64,000 nt of DNA from Sphingomonadales bacterium (GTDB lineage Bacteria; Pseudomonadota; Alphaproteobacteria; Sphingomonadales; Sphingomonadaceae). The stretch is taken from NCBI GenBank assembly GCA_028868535.1, contig JAGWUH010000002.1, forward strand, positions 1 to 64,000, in the 5' to 3' direction. The translations under genes and the position numbers were made by a program. This document shows, piece by piece, positions 27,533 through 37,102 of the stretch. Position 1 is the stretch's first letter. Each line of letters starts with the position of its first letter. The notes under the pieces were generated by a model. It searched no databases and was not told the DNA's origin. It saw only the letters and a list, made by a program, of their open reading frames with translations.

Positions 27533-28471
27533 ATGCGCATCATCTTCATGGGAACCCCGGATTTCGCGGTGCCGGCGCTGCAGGCGCTGGCGGGCGCGGG
27601 GCATGCGATCGTCGCCGTCTATACCCAGCCGCCGCGTCCGGGCGGGCGGCGGGGCAAGGAGCTGACGCCGACGCCGGTGCATCGCGCCGCGGAGGCGCTG
27701 GGGGCGCCGGTGTTCCATCCGGCATCGTTGAAGGGGGCGGAGGAGCAGGCGGCGTTCGCGGCGCTGGGGTCGGATATCGCCATCGTCGCCGCGTATGGGC
27801 TGATCCTGCCGCAGGCGGTTCTCGACGCGCCGAAGCGGGGGTGCCTGAACCTGCACGCGTCGCTGCTGCCGCGCTGGCGCGGGGCGGCGCCGGTGCAGCG
27901 CGCAATCCTGGCCGGCGATGCCGAGACCGGGATCGACGTGATGCGGATGGAGGCGGGGCTCGACACCGGGCCGGTGCTGGCCGAGGCGCGGACGGCGATC
28001 GGCGCGCACGATACCACCGGGGTGCTGACGCAGCGGCTGGCGCTGCTGGGGGCGGAGCTGATCGTCACGGTGCTGGGCGACCTCGATGCCTATGCCGAGG
28101 TGCCGCAGCCGGCGGACGGCGTCACCTATGCCAAGAAGATCGACAAGACGGAGTCCCGGATAGACTTTTCCGCGGGTTATGAGCAGGTTCTGAGGCAGGT
28201 TCGGGCATTCAATCCGGCGCCGGGGGCGTGGTTCGAGCTGGAGGGGGAGCGGTACAAGGTGCTGGTGGCCGAGCCGCTGGTGGCGGGGCCGGACGATTGC
28301 CGGCAGTCGTTCGCGACCGAGCCGGGGGTGGTGATCGGCGACCAGCTGGCGATCGGCTGCGGCGACGGGGCGATCCGGCCGACGGTGATCCAGCGTGCGG
28401 GGCGGCCGCCGATGGACGTGCTGGAACTGCTGCGCGGGCGCCCGATCCCGGCGGGGACCCGGCTCGCTTGA
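27533..28471 (+). CDS. fmt: methionyl-tRNA formyltransferase
   Basis: Transfers a formyl group from 10-formyl-tetrahydrofolate to Met-tRNA(fMet) (312 aa). The catalytic motif is present: [20 protein letters not shown] (with the Asn and His) and [18 protein letters not shown], plus the C-terminal OB-like domain. Its stop overlaps the TTG start of truA (TTGA), giving a coupled pair. Confidence 0.97.
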   Translation: MRIIFMGTPDFAVPALQALAGAGHAIVAVYTQPPRPGGRRGKELTPTPVHRAAEALGAPVFHPASLKGAEEQAAFAALGSDIAIVAAYGLILPQAVLDAPKRGCLNLHASLLPRWRGAAPVQRAILAGDAETGIDVMRMEAGLDTGPVLAEARTAIGAHDTTGVLTQRLALLGAELIVTVLGDLDAYAEVPQPADGVTYAKKIDKTESRIDFSAGYEQVLRQVRAFNPAPGAWFELEGERYKVLVAEPLVAGPDDCRQSFATEPGVVIGDQLAIGCGDGAIRPTVIQRAGRPPMDVLELLRGRPIPAGTRLA

Positions 28472-29229
28472 CCCGGTTCGCGCTCACCCTCGAATTCGAC
28501 GGCACGCCGTTCATGGGCCTGCAGCGGCAGGCGCACGGGCCGAGCGTGCAGCAGGCGATCGAGGAGGCGGTGGCGCGGATCACCGGCGAGACGGTGACGA
28601 TGCATGCGGCCGGGCGCACCGATGCCGGGGTCCATGCGCTGGCGATGCGGGCGCACGTCGACGTGGCGAAGGACATCGACGCGTTCCGGCTGATGGAGGC
28701 GCTGAACTTTCACCTGCGGCCCGATCCGATCGCGGTGACCGCGTGCGCGGTGGTGGCGGATGACTGGCACGCGCGGTTTTCGTGCACCGGGCGGGCTTAT
28801 GTCTATCGCATCGTCAACCGGCGGGCGCCGCTGGCGCTGGCGCGCGACCGGGCTTGGCAGGTGCCGCAGCCGCTGGACGCAGGCGCGATGCACCGCGCGG
28901 CGCAGGCGCTGGTCGGGCGGCATGACTTCACCACCTTCCGTTCGGTGCATTGCCAGTCGGCATCGGCGGTCAAGACGCTCGACACGATCGCGGTGCGGCG
29001 CGAGGGGGAGACGGTGCTGGTCGAAACCGCGGCGCGCAGTTTCCTGCATCACCAGGTGCGTTCGATGGTCGGGTGCCTGGCGCTGGTGGGGATGGGGCGC
29101 TGGCGCGAGGAGCAAGTCGGCGAGGCGCTGGCGGCGCGCGACCGGGCGGCGCTGGGTCTGAATGCGCCGGCGTGCGGGCTGTACTTCGTGCGGGCGGACT
29201 ATCCGCCCAGCGAGGCGAGCACTTCGTAA
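28468..29229 (+). CDS. truA: tRNA pseudouridine(38-40) synthase
   Basis: TruA (253 aa) makes pseudouridine 38-40 in tRNA anticodon stems. The catalytic Asp is in [11 protein letters not shown], and [30 protein letters not shown] are normal. Start at TTG 28468, overlapping the fmt stop by four bases; no better ATG lies near the start of homology. The gene converges with the SpoU methyltransferase and the two coding regions overlap by 31 bp tail to tail. Confidence 0.95.
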   Translation: MTRFALTLEFDGTPFMGLQRQAHGPSVQQAIEEAVARITGETVTMHAAGRTDAGVHALAMRAHVDVAKDIDAFRLMEALNFHLRPDPIAVTACAVVADDWHARFSCTGRAYVYRIVNRRAPLALARDRAWQVPQPLDAGAMHRAAQALVGRHDFTTFRSVHCQSASAVKTLDTIAVRREGETVLVETAARSFLHHQVRSMVGCLALVGMGRWREEQVGEALAARDRAALGLNAPACGLYFVRADYPPSEASTS

Positions 29230-30002
29230 GCGAGGACAGCGCCGGCGACGGCGGCGTTGAGGCTGTCGGCGCGGCCTTTCATCGGCATCGTCACGCGCAG
29301 GTCGCAGGCCATCTCGTACGCCTCGGGCAGGCCCCGCGATTCGTTGCCGATCAGGATGAAGCAGGGGGCCGCGTAAGGCGCGCCGCGGTAGGGGACGGCA
29401 TCGCGCAACGAGGCGGCGACGAGCTGGCCGGGTGCCGAGCGCAGCCAGGGCAGGAATTCCTCCCAGCGCGCCTGGGCGATCGCCTGGGTGAACACGGCGC
29501 CCATGCTGGCGCGGATGGCCTCCGCGGAGAACGGATCGGCGCAGTCGTCGATCAGGATCAGCCCGCCGGCGCCGACCGCGTCGGCGGTGCGCAGCATCGT
29601 GCCGAGATTGCCGGGATCGCGCATCGCCTGCGCCACCAGCCAGATCGGCGATGCCGCGCGGTCGATCGCGGCGAGGCCGGTGTCCCATTCGGCGAAGACG
29701 CCGGTGACCGCCTGCGGATTGTCCTTGCCGGTGATCTTGCCGAGGATGTCGGCGCTGGTTTCCACCACGTCGCCGCCGGCGGCGAGGACGGCGGATTCCA
29801 GCTCGGCGAGCAGCGGGTGGGGGTCGCGGTCGCGAGCGGCGACCAGCATTTCGGGGAGGCGGCCCGATTCGCGCGCATCGGTGAGCAGGCGCAGGCCTTC
29901 GGCGAGGAACTTGCCTTCGCGGCGGCGGTGCTTCTTGTCACGCAAGGAGCGCAGGAACTTGACCGTCGGGTTGGAGAACCCGGTGATTTCGCGACGGGGC
30001 AA
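29199..30002 (-). CDS. SpoU/TrmH-family RNA methyltransferase
   Basis: A 267-residue SPOUT 2'-O-ribose methyltransferase. An N-terminal RNA-binding domain ([22 protein letters not shown]) precedes the trefoil-knot domain with [28 protein letters not shown] and [20 protein letters not shown]. Start at TTG 30002, one base after the HPr stop, with GAGG eight bases upstream inside HPr. It could be a 23S rRNA or tRNA methylase; the target is not evident. Its position ends the chvI-to-HPr transcript. Confidence 0.9.
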   Translation of the reverse strand: MPRREITGFSNPTVKFLRSLRDKKHRRREGKFLAEGLRLLTDARESGRLPEMLVAARDRDPHPLLAELESAVLAAGGDVVETSADILGKITGKDNPQAVTGVFAEWDTGLAAIDRAASPIWLVAQAMRDPGNLGTMLRTADAVGAGGLILIDDCADPFSAEAIRASMGAVFTQAIAQARWEEFLPWLRSAPGQLVAASLRDAVPYRGAPYAAPCFILIGNESRGLPEAYEMACDLRVTMPMKGRADSLNAAVAGAVLAYEVLASLGG

Positions 30003-30003
30003 A

Positions 30004-30282
30004 TCAGTCCTCGCCGAAGCCGTCGACGACCAGTCCGACCAGCTTGGCCAGCGCCGAATCGGCTTCCTCGCCCCTGACGCTGATCTCGATGTCGTCACCG
30101 CGCGCGGCGCCGAGCATCATCAGGCCGAGGATCGAGCCGCCCGCCGCCTCGGCGCCGTCCTTGCGGACGGTGATCGCCAGGCCTTCGGGCAGCTTGGCGA
30201 CGGTGTTGACGAACTTGGCGCTGGCGCGGGCGTGGAGGCCCTTGGCGTTGACGATGCGGACGGTCTGCGAAAGCTCTCCCAT
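30004..30282 (-). CDS. PTS phosphocarrier protein HPr (NPr-like)
   Basis: HPr-domain protein (92 aa) with the phosphorylated His in GLHARAS and the regulatory Ser region GGSILGLMML that HprK would phosphorylate. It closes the hprK-rapZ-EIIA-HPr series. Enzyme I and any sugar permease are missing from the window, consistent with the regulatory, non-transporting PTS known in alphaproteobacteria. Confidence 0.93.
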   Translation of the reverse strand: MGELSQTVRIVNAKGLHARASAKFVNTVAKLPEGLAITVRKDGAEAAGGSILGLMMLGAARGDDIEISVRGEEADSALAKLVGLVVDGFGED

Positions 30283-30299
30283 AAGCCGGTTTCCTTGAT

Positions 30300-30704
30300 T
30301 TAGGCGTCCTGTCCCAGGAACTCGCTGGCGATCGTGATGTAGTTGCGGCCGGCGTCGCGCGCGGCGGTGACCGCCGCCTTGACGTCCCCGGTCTTGCGCG
30401 CGCCGGCGAGGCGGATCAGCATCGGCAGGTTGATGCCGGCGATCACCTCGACCTTGCCCGCCTGCATCAGCGAGATCGCGAGGTTCGACGGGGTGCCGCC
30501 GAACAGGTCGGTGAGGATGATCGCGCCGCTGCCGCTGTCTACCGTCCTGATCGCATCGGCGATCTCGCGGCGGCGCTTCTCCGCGTCGTCATTGGGGCCG
30601 ATGCAGACCGTGGCGACCGCTTCCTGGCGACCGACGACGTGCTCCATCGCGTGCACGAATTCCTCGGCCAGGCGGCCGTGAGTGACCAGGATCATACCGA
30701 TCAT
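30300..30704 (-). CDS. PTS EIIA component, mannose family
   Basis: A 134-residue EIIA(Man)-fold protein, the terminal phosphoacceptor. MIGMILVTHGRLAEEFVHAM carries the active-site His near residue 9, and GSGAIILTDLFGGTPSNLA is the second family motif. The ATG at 30704 is preferred over a TTG at 30716. With no membrane EIIB/EIIC beside it, a regulatory role (phosphorylation state as signal) is likely. Confidence 0.92.
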   Translation of the reverse strand: MIGMILVTHGRLAEEFVHAMEHVVGRQEAVATVCIGPNDDAEKRRREIADAIRTVDSGSGAIILTDLFGGTPSNLAISLMQAGKVEVIAGINLPMLIRLAGARKTGDVKAAVTAARDAGRNYITIASEFLGQDA

Positions 30705-30789
30705 GGGAAGAGGCAACTCCGAGAATCAGGCCGCGAACCCCGGGAAACCGGCGCTTTGACGGGCGGCAAGCAAGAGCAGGAGCGCGGGA

Positions 30790-31734
30790 TCATCGCGGGG
30801 TGGAACCCTCCACGAGATCGGCCGCGCGCGAACCCAGGTTGCGGTGCAGCATTGTGGGCGAAAATCCGGCGTCGCGCAAGGCGGCGCCGATCCGCTCGGC
30901 CATGTAGACCGAACGATGGCGGCCGCCGGTGCAACCGAAGGCGATGTGGACATAGGCCTTGCCCTGCGCCTTGAAGCGCGGGAGCACCAGCAGCAGCAGG
31001 TCGCGGATGCGTTCGAAGGCCTCGGCGAAGGCGGGGTCGCGGGCGATGAAGTCGCCGACCCCGTCATCCTGGCCGGTCTGCGGCCGCAACACGGCATCCC
31101 AGTGCGGGTTGTCGAGGAAGCGCATGTCGAACACGAAGTCCGCGACCGGGGGCATCCCGCGCGAAAAGCCGAAGCTGGTGACGGTGACGGTCAGGTCCGG
31201 CCCGGCGACCGGGGCGAACTGCTCGCGGATTTTCTGCTGCAGGTCGTTGCTGGTGAACGCGGTTGTGTTGATCACCATGTCCGCCCAGCGGCGCAGCGAT
31301 TCCATCGTGTCCCGCTCCAGCGCGATCCCCGAGGTGGCGGGCATGTCCGCGGCGAGCGGGTGACGGCGGCGCGTCTCGTTGTAGCGGCGCTGCAGTTCCT
31401 CCGACGAGCAATCGAGGAACAGCGTGGTGATCTCCAGATCGGCGCGACGGGTCAGCCGCTTGACCAGCGCGATCACCGCGTTGGGATCGAAGCCGCGCGT
31501 GCGCGAATCGAAGCCGATCGCGAGCGGGGCGTGGACTTCCGCGCCGTCCGGGGAATCGATCAGGCGTTCGAGCAGGCGGATCGGGAAATTGTCGAGCGCT
31601 TCCCAGCCGAGGTCCTCGAGCGTGCGCAGCGCCGTGGTCTTGCCCGCGCCGAGCACGCCGGTGACGAGGAGCACGCGCTGGCGCCCGGCCATGGCGGCCG
31701 CAGACGTTTCCGGAGGTGGGGACTGTGCCGCCAT
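30790..31734 (-). CDS. rapZ: RNase adapter protein RapZ
   Basis: RapZ family protein (314 aa from ATG 31734, which has AAGGA 7 bases before it; an ATG at 31818, with no obvious ribosome site, would add 28 residues). Walker A is VTGVLGAGKTT and the C-terminal domain has the family signature IAFGCTGGRHRSVYMAE. In Enterobacteria RapZ directs small RNAs to RNase E; here it sits between hprK and the PTS genes, as is usual in alphaproteobacteria, where its role is less known. Confidence 0.93.
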   Translation of the reverse strand: MAAQSPPPETSAAAMAGRQRVLLVTGVLGAGKTTALRTLEDLGWEALDNFPIRLLERLIDSPDGAEVHAPLAIGFDSRTRGFDPNAVIALVKRLTRRADLEITTLFLDCSSEELQRRYNETRRRHPLAADMPATSGIALERDTMESLRRWADMVINTTAFTSNDLQQKIREQFAPVAGPDLTVTVTSFGFSRGMPPVADFVFDMRFLDNPHWDAVLRPQTGQDDGVGDFIARDPAFAEAFERIRDLLLLVLPRFKAQGKAYVHIAFGCTGGRHRSVYMAERIGAALRDAGFSPTMLHRNLGSRAADLVEGSTPR

Positions 31735-31827
31735 GGCGCGGTCCTTGCGCCGCTTCGTCGCAAAAGGAAAGGGCCGAAAGGGGCGCGTGCCGTCGGGGGA
31801 CAGCGGCACGACGGGCATGCGTGCGGG

Positions 31828-32259
31828 TCAGCCGCGGCCGTAGTGGCGCAGGGCGGCTTCGGCGCGCAGGGCGAGGACCGGGGATCCCGGCCAGAGCCGG
31901 ACCTGGGGAATGGCGATGCCGGCACGGGTGGCGGAATCGGCCTGCTCGATGAAGCGCGGCGCCTGGGGATCGAGCGTCAGCAGCAGTGCCACGGGGGCTT
32001 CCTCGCAAGCCGGGTACGGCAGCAGGCCGAGGTTGCGCAGTTCGAGCAGGCCGCGCGTGCGCGGGTGCGGCCGTGCCAGCAGGCGGCCCGAACCGGTCGC
32101 GAGCAGCAGCGAATCGTCGCCGACCAGCACGGCGCCGCGATCGATCAGAGCCAGCGCGAGGCTGGACTTGCCCGCGCCGGGCGGGCCCTCGATCATCAGC
32201 GCGCGGCCGGCGATGGCGACGGCGGTCGCCTGGTGGGGCAGTGGCGGGGGCCCGATCAT
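31828..32259 (-). CDS. hprK: HPr kinase/phosphatase, short form
   Basis: HprK C-terminal catalytic domain alone (143 aa): Walker A GPPGAGKSSLAL at residues 25-36, the LVGDDSLLL strand and TRGLLELRN. The short form without the N-terminal domain is standard in alphaproteobacteria. It would phosphorylate and dephosphorylate HPr on Ser. Its first codons overlap the end of chvG by four bases (ATGA), tying its expression to the sensor kinase. Confidence 0.92.
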   Translation of the reverse strand: MIGPPPLPHQATAVAIAGRALMIEGPPGAGKSSLALALIDRGAVLVGDDSLLLATGSGRLLARPHPRTRGLLELRNLGLLPYPACEEAPVALLLTLDPQAPRFIEQADSATRAGIAIPQVRLWPGSPVLALRAEAALRHYGRG

Positions 32260-33842
32260 GGCGGGGTCACCGCGGCGGGCAGGTCCACGACAAGACGCGC
32301 GCCGGGGCGGCCGTCGCTGCGGTCGCGCGCGGTGAGGGTGCCGTCGTGCGCCTCGACGATCGTGCGCGCGATCGCCAGGCCGAGGCCCGAATGGCTGCCG
32401 AACGCCTCTTCGGCGGGGCGGAGCGAGTGGAACCGCTCGAACACGCGCTCGCGCGCCTCGGGCGCGATGCCGGGGCCTTCGTCGGTGACTTCGGCGATCA
32501 CCCGGCTGTCGCTGCGGGTGATGTCGAGCGCGATCTGGCCGCCGCCCGGGGTGAACGAGACGGCGTTGTCGAGCAGGTTCTCGAACACGCGCTCCAGGCG
32601 CGGCGCATCCCCCATCACCAGCGCGGGGGACAGGCCGTGGCGGCGGGCGATGACGGTGCAGGTGCGGTTGTCGCCGCGCGCGTCGCGCGCGCCGACCAGC
32701 GCCGTGGCGAGCGCGGCGAGATCGACCGGTTCGAAGGTGGCGCGGCTGAGTTCGGCATCGATGCGGCTGGCGTCGGCGATCTCGGTGACCAGCCGGTCGA
32801 GCCGGCGGACATCGTGCGCGGCGATGTCGGCGAGCTGGCGGCGCAGCGCCGGGTCCTCGACCTTTTCGAGGATCTCGAGCGCGCTGCGCAAGCTGGCCAG
32901 CGGGTTCTTGATCTCGTGCGCGACATCGGCGGCGAAACGCTCGACCGCGTCGATGCGGTTGCGCAGCGCCGTGGTCATGTCGGAAATGGCACGGGCGAGC
33001 AGTCCGATCTCGTCGCCGCGGTCGGGCAGGCGCGGGACGACGACGGCACGGTCGCGGCCGAGGCGGACGCGGATCGCGGCGCGGACCAGCGTGCGCAGCG
33101 GCTGGACGATGGTGCGTGCCAGGAACAGCGAGAGCAGGATCGACAGCAGCAGCGCGCCACCGACGATGTCCGCCAGCGTCTGGCGCGCATCGCGCACGCT
33201 CTGGGTGATGTCGGGCGTGTTCTGCAGGGCCAGCAGGATGGCGCCGTCGCGGCCGAGCGGGGTGGCGGCGGTGATCACCGGCGTGCGATCCGGCGCGGCG
33301 CGCTGGCGGACCATCGTCAGCCCGCTCTGCCGGGCGAGCAGGACTTCGGGCCAGGCATCGGCGCGATCGACCGGCGGTTCGCGGTAGGCGGGGACTTCGG
33401 CGGCGCCGAGCACCGTGTCCATGGCGCGATCGAGCAGGCGCGCGGCGCGGGGCAGCAGCGGTTCGGTGGCGGGATCGACGAGCGTGAACGACGGTGGCGC
33501 CAGCGCGAAGCTGTCGGCGATCAGGCGGCCGTGGCGATCGTAGACGCGCAGCCGCATGTGCTGCCGCACCCCGATCGCGGCGATCTGGGCGCGGCGATCC
33601 GAGGGGCGCGCGGTGGCGAGCGCGTCGGCGGCGATCTCGGCTTCGCTGCGGGCGCGCAGGAAGCGTTCCGCCAGGAGCTGGCGGCGATAGTTGTCGAGGT
33701 AGAAGAAGCTGATCGCCAGCAGGCCGAGCGCGATGACGTTGAACAGCAGGATGCGCGCGGTCAGCGAGAAGCGGCGACCGGACAGCCAGTCGCGCAGGCC
33801 GTGCGGCGGGGGCGGAGAGAGGGGATGTTCGCTGTCGGGCAC
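32256..33842 (-). CDS. chvG: ChvG-type sensor histidine kinase
   Basis: A 528-residue sensor kinase: two membrane helices (about 37-55 and 240-262) around a periplasmic sensor domain, HAMP, HisKA (ADVAHEIKNPLASLRSALE, His near residue 302) and HATPase (NLLDNAVSFTPG, DEGPGI, GLGLAIARTI). Position directly behind chvI and in front of hprK identifies it as the ChvG/ExoS orthologue, which senses envelope or acid stress in relatives. All catalytic boxes are intact. Confidence 0.9.
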   Translation of the reverse strand: MPDSEHPLSPPPPHGLRDWLSGRRFSLTARILLFNVIALGLLAISFFYLDNYRRQLLAERFLRARSEAEIAADALATARPSDRRAQIAAIGVRQHMRLRVYDRHGRLIADSFALAPPSFTLVDPATEPLLPRAARLLDRAMDTVLGAAEVPAYREPPVDRADAWPEVLLARQSGLTMVRQRAAPDRTPVITAATPLGRDGAILLALQNTPDITQSVRDARQTLADIVGGALLLSILLSLFLARTIVQPLRTLVRAAIRVRLGRDRAVVVPRLPDRGDEIGLLARAISDMTTALRNRIDAVERFAADVAHEIKNPLASLRSALEILEKVEDPALRRQLADIAAHDVRRLDRLVTEIADASRIDAELSRATFEPVDLAALATALVGARDARGDNRTCTVIARRHGLSPALVMGDAPRLERVFENLLDNAVSFTPGGGQIALDITRSDSRVIAEVTDEGPGIAPEARERVFERFHSLRPAEEAFGSHSGLGLAIARTIVEAHDGTLTARDRSDGRPGARLVVDLPAAVTPP

Positions 33843-33848
33843 GATGGA

Positions 33849-34607
33849 TCAGCCGTCGGCGAAGGCGTAGCCGGCGCCGTAGAGCGTCTCGATCGCGGCA
33901 AACGCGGGATCGGCGGCGCGGAACTTGCGGCGCAGGCGCTTGATGTGGCTGTCGATCGTGCGGTCGTCGACATAGACGTCGTCGCTGTAGGCCGCATCCA
34001 TCAGCTGGTTGCGGCTCTTGATCACGCCCGGGCGCTGGGCGAGCGATTCGAGGATCAGGAATTCGGTGACGGTGAGGCTGACCGGCTTGCCGTCCCAGTG
34101 GACCTGGTGGCGCGCCGGGTCCATCGTCAGGCGGCCGCGCCGCACCGGCTCGGCCAGCGGGGTCTGCGCCGGGGCGCCGGCGAGCCCGGCGAGATCGGCG
34201 CGGGCGAGCTCGAGCCGGCGCAGGATCGCGCGGATGCGGGCGACCAGCAGGCGCTGGCTGAACGGCTTGGTGATGTAGTCGTCGGCGCCCATCGCGAGGC
34301 CCAGCGCCTCGTCGGGTTCCTCGTCCTTCGAGGTCAGGAAGATCACCGGCAGCGCCGATTTCTCGCGCAGGCGCTGCAGCAGCTGCAGGCCATCGAGGCG
34401 CGGCATCTTGATGTCGCAGACCGCGAGATCGGGCGGGTTTTCGAGCAGCGCCTTCAGCGCGGTTTCCCCGTCGGCATAGACACGGGTGGCGAAACCTTCG
34501 GCCTGGAGGCCGATCGCCACCGAAGTCAGGATGTTGCGATCGTCATCGACCAGCGCGATGACGTGGGGAACCGGCGCGGAGGGGGTTTCGGGGGGGGATT
34601 CGCTCAT
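33849..34607 (-). CDS. chvI: ChvI-type response regulator
   Basis: An OmpR-family regulator (252 aa): receiver domain with LVDDDRN and the phospho-acceptor in [13 protein letters not shown], Thr and Lys of the switch region (FLTSKDE), and a C-terminal winged helix ([32 protein letters not shown]). It starts the long minus-strand operon ending at the SpoU gene. The 277-bp gap to the divergent pckA gene probably holds regulatory sites for both. Confidence 0.93.
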   Translation of the reverse strand: MSESPPETPSAPVPHVIALVDDDRNILTSVAIGLQAEGFATRVYADGETALKALLENPPDLAVCDIKMPRLDGLQLLQRLREKSALPVIFLTSKDEEPDEALGLAMGADDYITKPFSQRLLVARIRAILRRLELARADLAGLAGAPAQTPLAEPVRRGRLTMDPARHQVHWDGKPVSLTVTEFLILESLAQRPGVIKSRNQLMDAAYSDDVYVDDRTIDSHIKRLRRKFRAADPAFAAIETLYGAGYAFADG

Positions 34608-34772
34608 GCGCGCGACGCTTCGGCTCCCGGTGGCGATGGGCCATGGGGGTTAACCGCTTGCGCCGCGCATGGCAATCGGCGGACTTGAGCGTGCCGCATC
34701 CGGGCCGGAGGGGACGGCGGCTGCCATGTCGGCGGAAATATCGGGATAATGTACGATCGCGGGACGCCTCAA

Positions 34773-34801
34773 TTGACGCTGGCGGGTTGCTGCACTATGC
34801 G
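34773..34801 (+). promoter_or_regulatory. putative sigma-70 promoter of pckA
   Basis: TTGACG at 34773-34778, a 17-base spacer and TATGCG at 34796-34801 fit the housekeeping promoter layout, about 85 bases upstream of the pckA start. Only the -35 hexamer is strong; the -10 box matches TATAAT in three positions. Confidence 0.4.
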
Positions 34802-34813
34802 CGGCGCAAATCT

Positions 34814-34823
34814 CTATGCATAG
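34814..34823. promoter_or_regulatory. 10-bp palindrome, possible operator at pckA
   Basis: CTATGCATAG is a perfect palindrome lying 12 bases after the likely -10 box and 61 bases before the pckA start codon. This is where a repressor site would be expected. The factor is unknown; ChvI, whose gene is divergent from here, is one candidate. Confidence 0.3.
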
Positions 34824-34884
34824 GTATGCTTGACTTCCCCGTCCGCTCCCTGCGCGCAGTTGCGGACCACTTACGGAGACGACG

Positions 34885-36486
34885 TTGACCGCTTCGCTTA
34901 GCTACCCGCTCGACCGCCAGGGCATTGCCACTTCGGCCACCATCCACGCCAACCTCGGCACTGCGCCGCTGGTCGAGCACGCGCTGCGCAATGGCGAGGG
35001 CATGCTGGCCGCCGAAGGGCCGCTGGTGGTCGAGACCGGCAAGCACACCGGGCGTTCGGCCAAGGACAAGTTCATCGTCAAGGACGAGAACACCGCCGAC
35101 ACCGTGTGGTGGGGCAAGACCAACGTGCCGATGGACCCGGCGCACTTCGCCGCGCTCAAGGCCGATTTCCTGGCCGCGCTGGGCGGCAAGGACAAGCTCT
35201 ACGTCGCCGACCTGTTCGGTGGCTCGCAGCCCGAGCATCGTGTCAACGTGCGCGTGATCAACGAGCTTGCCTGGCACAACCAGTTCATCCGCACGCTGCT
35301 GGTGCGGCCGACCGCCGACGAGCTCGACGGCTTCGTGCCCGAGTACACGATCATCGACCTGCCGAGCTTCCGCGCCGATCCGGCGAAGCACGGCACGCGC
35401 ACCGAGACCGTGATCGCGGTGAACTTCACCGAGAAGCTGATCCTGATCGGCGGCACCGCCTATGCCGGCGAGATGAAGAAGTCGGTGTTCGGCATCCTCA
35501 ACTACCTGCTGCCGACCAAGGGCGTGATGCCGATGCACTGCTCGGCCAACATCGGCCCCGACGGCAAGACCGCGGTGTTCTTCGGGCTTTCGGGTACCGG
35601 CAAGACGACGCTTTCGGCCGATGCCAGCCGCACGCTGATCGGCGATGACGAGCATGGCTGGTCGGACACCGCCGTGTTCAACTTCGAGGGCGGCTGCTAT
35701 GCCAAGATGATCCGTCTTTCGGCCGAGGCCGAACCGGAGATCTTCGCCACCACCAAGCGCTTCGGCACGGTGCTGGAGAACGTGGTGATCGACCCGGCGA
35801 CGCGCCAGCTCGACCTCGACGACAACTCGCTGGCCGAGAACAGCCGCGGTTCGTACCCGATCGACTTCATCCCGAACGCGTCGGAAAAGAACCTCGGGCC
35901 GGTGCCGTCGAACATCATCTTCCTGACCGCGGACGCCTATGGCGTGCTGCCGCCGATCGCGCGGCTGACCCCGGAGCAGGCGATGTACCACTTCCTTTCG
36001 GGCTATACCGCGCGCGTGGCGGGGACCGAAATCGGCGTGACCGAGCCGGAAGCGACCTTCAGCACCTGCTTCGGCGCGCCGTTCATGCCGCGCCACCCGT
36101 CGGTCTATGGCAACCTGCTCAAGGAGCGGATCGCCAAGGGCGGGGTCAAGTGCTGGTTGGTCAACACCGGCTGGTCGGGCGGCAAGGCGACGATGCCGGG
36201 GATCAAGCGCATGCCGATCAAGGCGACCCGCGCGCTGCTCAACGCCGCGCTCGACGGGACGCTCAACCACGGCACCTTCCGCGAGGACCCGTACTTCGGC
36301 TTCGAGGTGCCGGTGGCGGTCGAGGGCGTCGATGCCAGGCTGCTCGATCCGCGCGCGGCCTGGGCCGATCCGGTCGACTACGACAAGACCGCGCGCGATC
36401 TCGTGGCGAAGTTCATCGCCAACTTCGAGGAATTCTCGGCCCACGTCGATGAAGGCGTGCGCAAGGCGGCGCCGGTTTCCGCCTGA
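34885..36486 (+). CDS. pckA: phosphoenolpyruvate carboxykinase (ATP)
   Basis: ATP-dependent PEP carboxykinase (533 aa), the entry reaction of gluconeogenesis: oxaloacetate + ATP to PEP + ADP + CO2. TTG 34885 has GGAG six bases upstream. The kinase P-loop [19 protein letters not shown], and the metal-binding THR-free middle ([19 protein letters not shown]) are intact. Divergent from chvI, matching the alphaproteobacterial pairing in which ChvGI and the PTS influence pckA expression. Confidence 0.97.
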   Translation: MTASLSYPLDRQGIATSATIHANLGTAPLVEHALRNGEGMLAAEGPLVVETGKHTGRSAKDKFIVKDENTADTVWWGKTNVPMDPAHFAALKADFLAALGGKDKLYVADLFGGSQPEHRVNVRVINELAWHNQFIRTLLVRPTADELDGFVPEYTIIDLPSFRADPAKHGTRTETVIAVNFTEKLILIGGTAYAGEMKKSVFGILNYLLPTKGVMPMHCSANIGPDGKTAVFFGLSGTGKTTLSADASRTLIGDDEHGWSDTAVFNFEGGCYAKMIRLSAEAEPEIFATTKRFGTVLENVVIDPATRQLDLDDNSLAENSRGSYPIDFIPNASEKNLGPVPSNIIFLTADAYGVLPPIARLTPEQAMYHFLSGYTARVAGTEIGVTEPEATFSTCFGAPFMPRHPSVYGNLLKERIAKGGVKCWLVNTGWSGGKATMPGIKRMPIKATRALLNAALDGTLNHGTFREDPYFGFEVPVAVEGVDARLLDPRAAWADPVDYDKTARDLVAKFIANFEEFSAHVDEGVRKAAPVSA

Positions 36487-36520
36487 CGGCGGCTACCGAC
36501 CCGACAGCGGTTGGAGAGGG

Positions 36521-36562
36521 AATGGCGGCGGCGCGGGACAGCGCCGCCGCCATTTGCTTTTG
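36521..36562 (+). terminator. intrinsic terminator of pckA
   Basis: A perfect 14-bp GC-rich stem (AATGGCGGCGGCGC with its complement) and 6-base loop, followed by TGCTTTTG, 35 bases past the pckA stop. Stem length and the T-run make this a confident terminator. Confidence 0.88.
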
Positions 36563-36631
36563 TGCCCCGGGCGGGCGTGCTAAGCTTTGCAGGCTTTGGG
36601 GGCGATGGCCCCGCAACGGAGGTATCCTGCG

Positions 36632-36991
36632 ATGAGTTTGCTCGATTCGATCCTGGGCCAGGTGGGTGGCAACGTCGATATCGCCGGCATTGCCGCGAAA
36701 GTGGGCATCGATCCGGCGCTGGCGCAGCAGGCGGTGACGGCACTGGCCGGGGCACAGCCGCAACCCGGCGACACGGTGGCGACCGCCGCCGCGCAGACCG
36801 GGATCGACAGCGGGGTGATGGGGCAGATCGCGGCGCAGCTTGGGGGGGAAAGCGGGCTGGGGCAGCTCAACCAGATGCTGCAGGCACACCCGCAGGCGGC
36901 CGGTCTGCTGAACATGCTCGACCGCAACGGCGACGGCAGCCCGATCGACGACGTGCTGGGCATGGCGAAGGGCCTGTTCGGCAAGAGCTGA
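36632..36991 (+). CDS. DUF937-like small protein
   Basis: A 119-residue Ala/Gly-rich protein, MSLLDSILGQVGGNVDIAGIA at the start, resembling YidB/DUF937-type proteins of unknown function. Near the C-terminus LDRNGDGSPIDDVLG has the D-x-N-x-D-G spacing of a single EF-hand-like loop. Good ribosome site (GGAGG, 11 bases). The ATG at 36632 is chosen over an upstream TTG at 36587. It is followed by a second protein of similar character. Confidence 0.65.
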   Translation: MSLLDSILGQVGGNVDIAGIAAKVGIDPALAQQAVTALAGAQPQPGDTVATAAAQTGIDSGVMGQIAAQLGGESGLGQLNQMLQAHPQAAGLLNMLDRNGDGSPIDDVLGMAKGLFGKS

Positions 36992-37102
36992 CCCGCCGGT
37001 CCGCCGGGCGCGGTGGGGGAATGCGAAGCGCGCTTCCAGATTCCGCTGGACGCGGCGGGGCGGCTCGGTCAATTTGCCGGCGGTCGCGCGCCCGCATACG
37101 GA

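Noticed and set aside
31986..34688. 900-codon plus-strand frame across hprK, chvG and chvI
   Set aside because: Antisense shadow of three recognised genes; no motif of its own.
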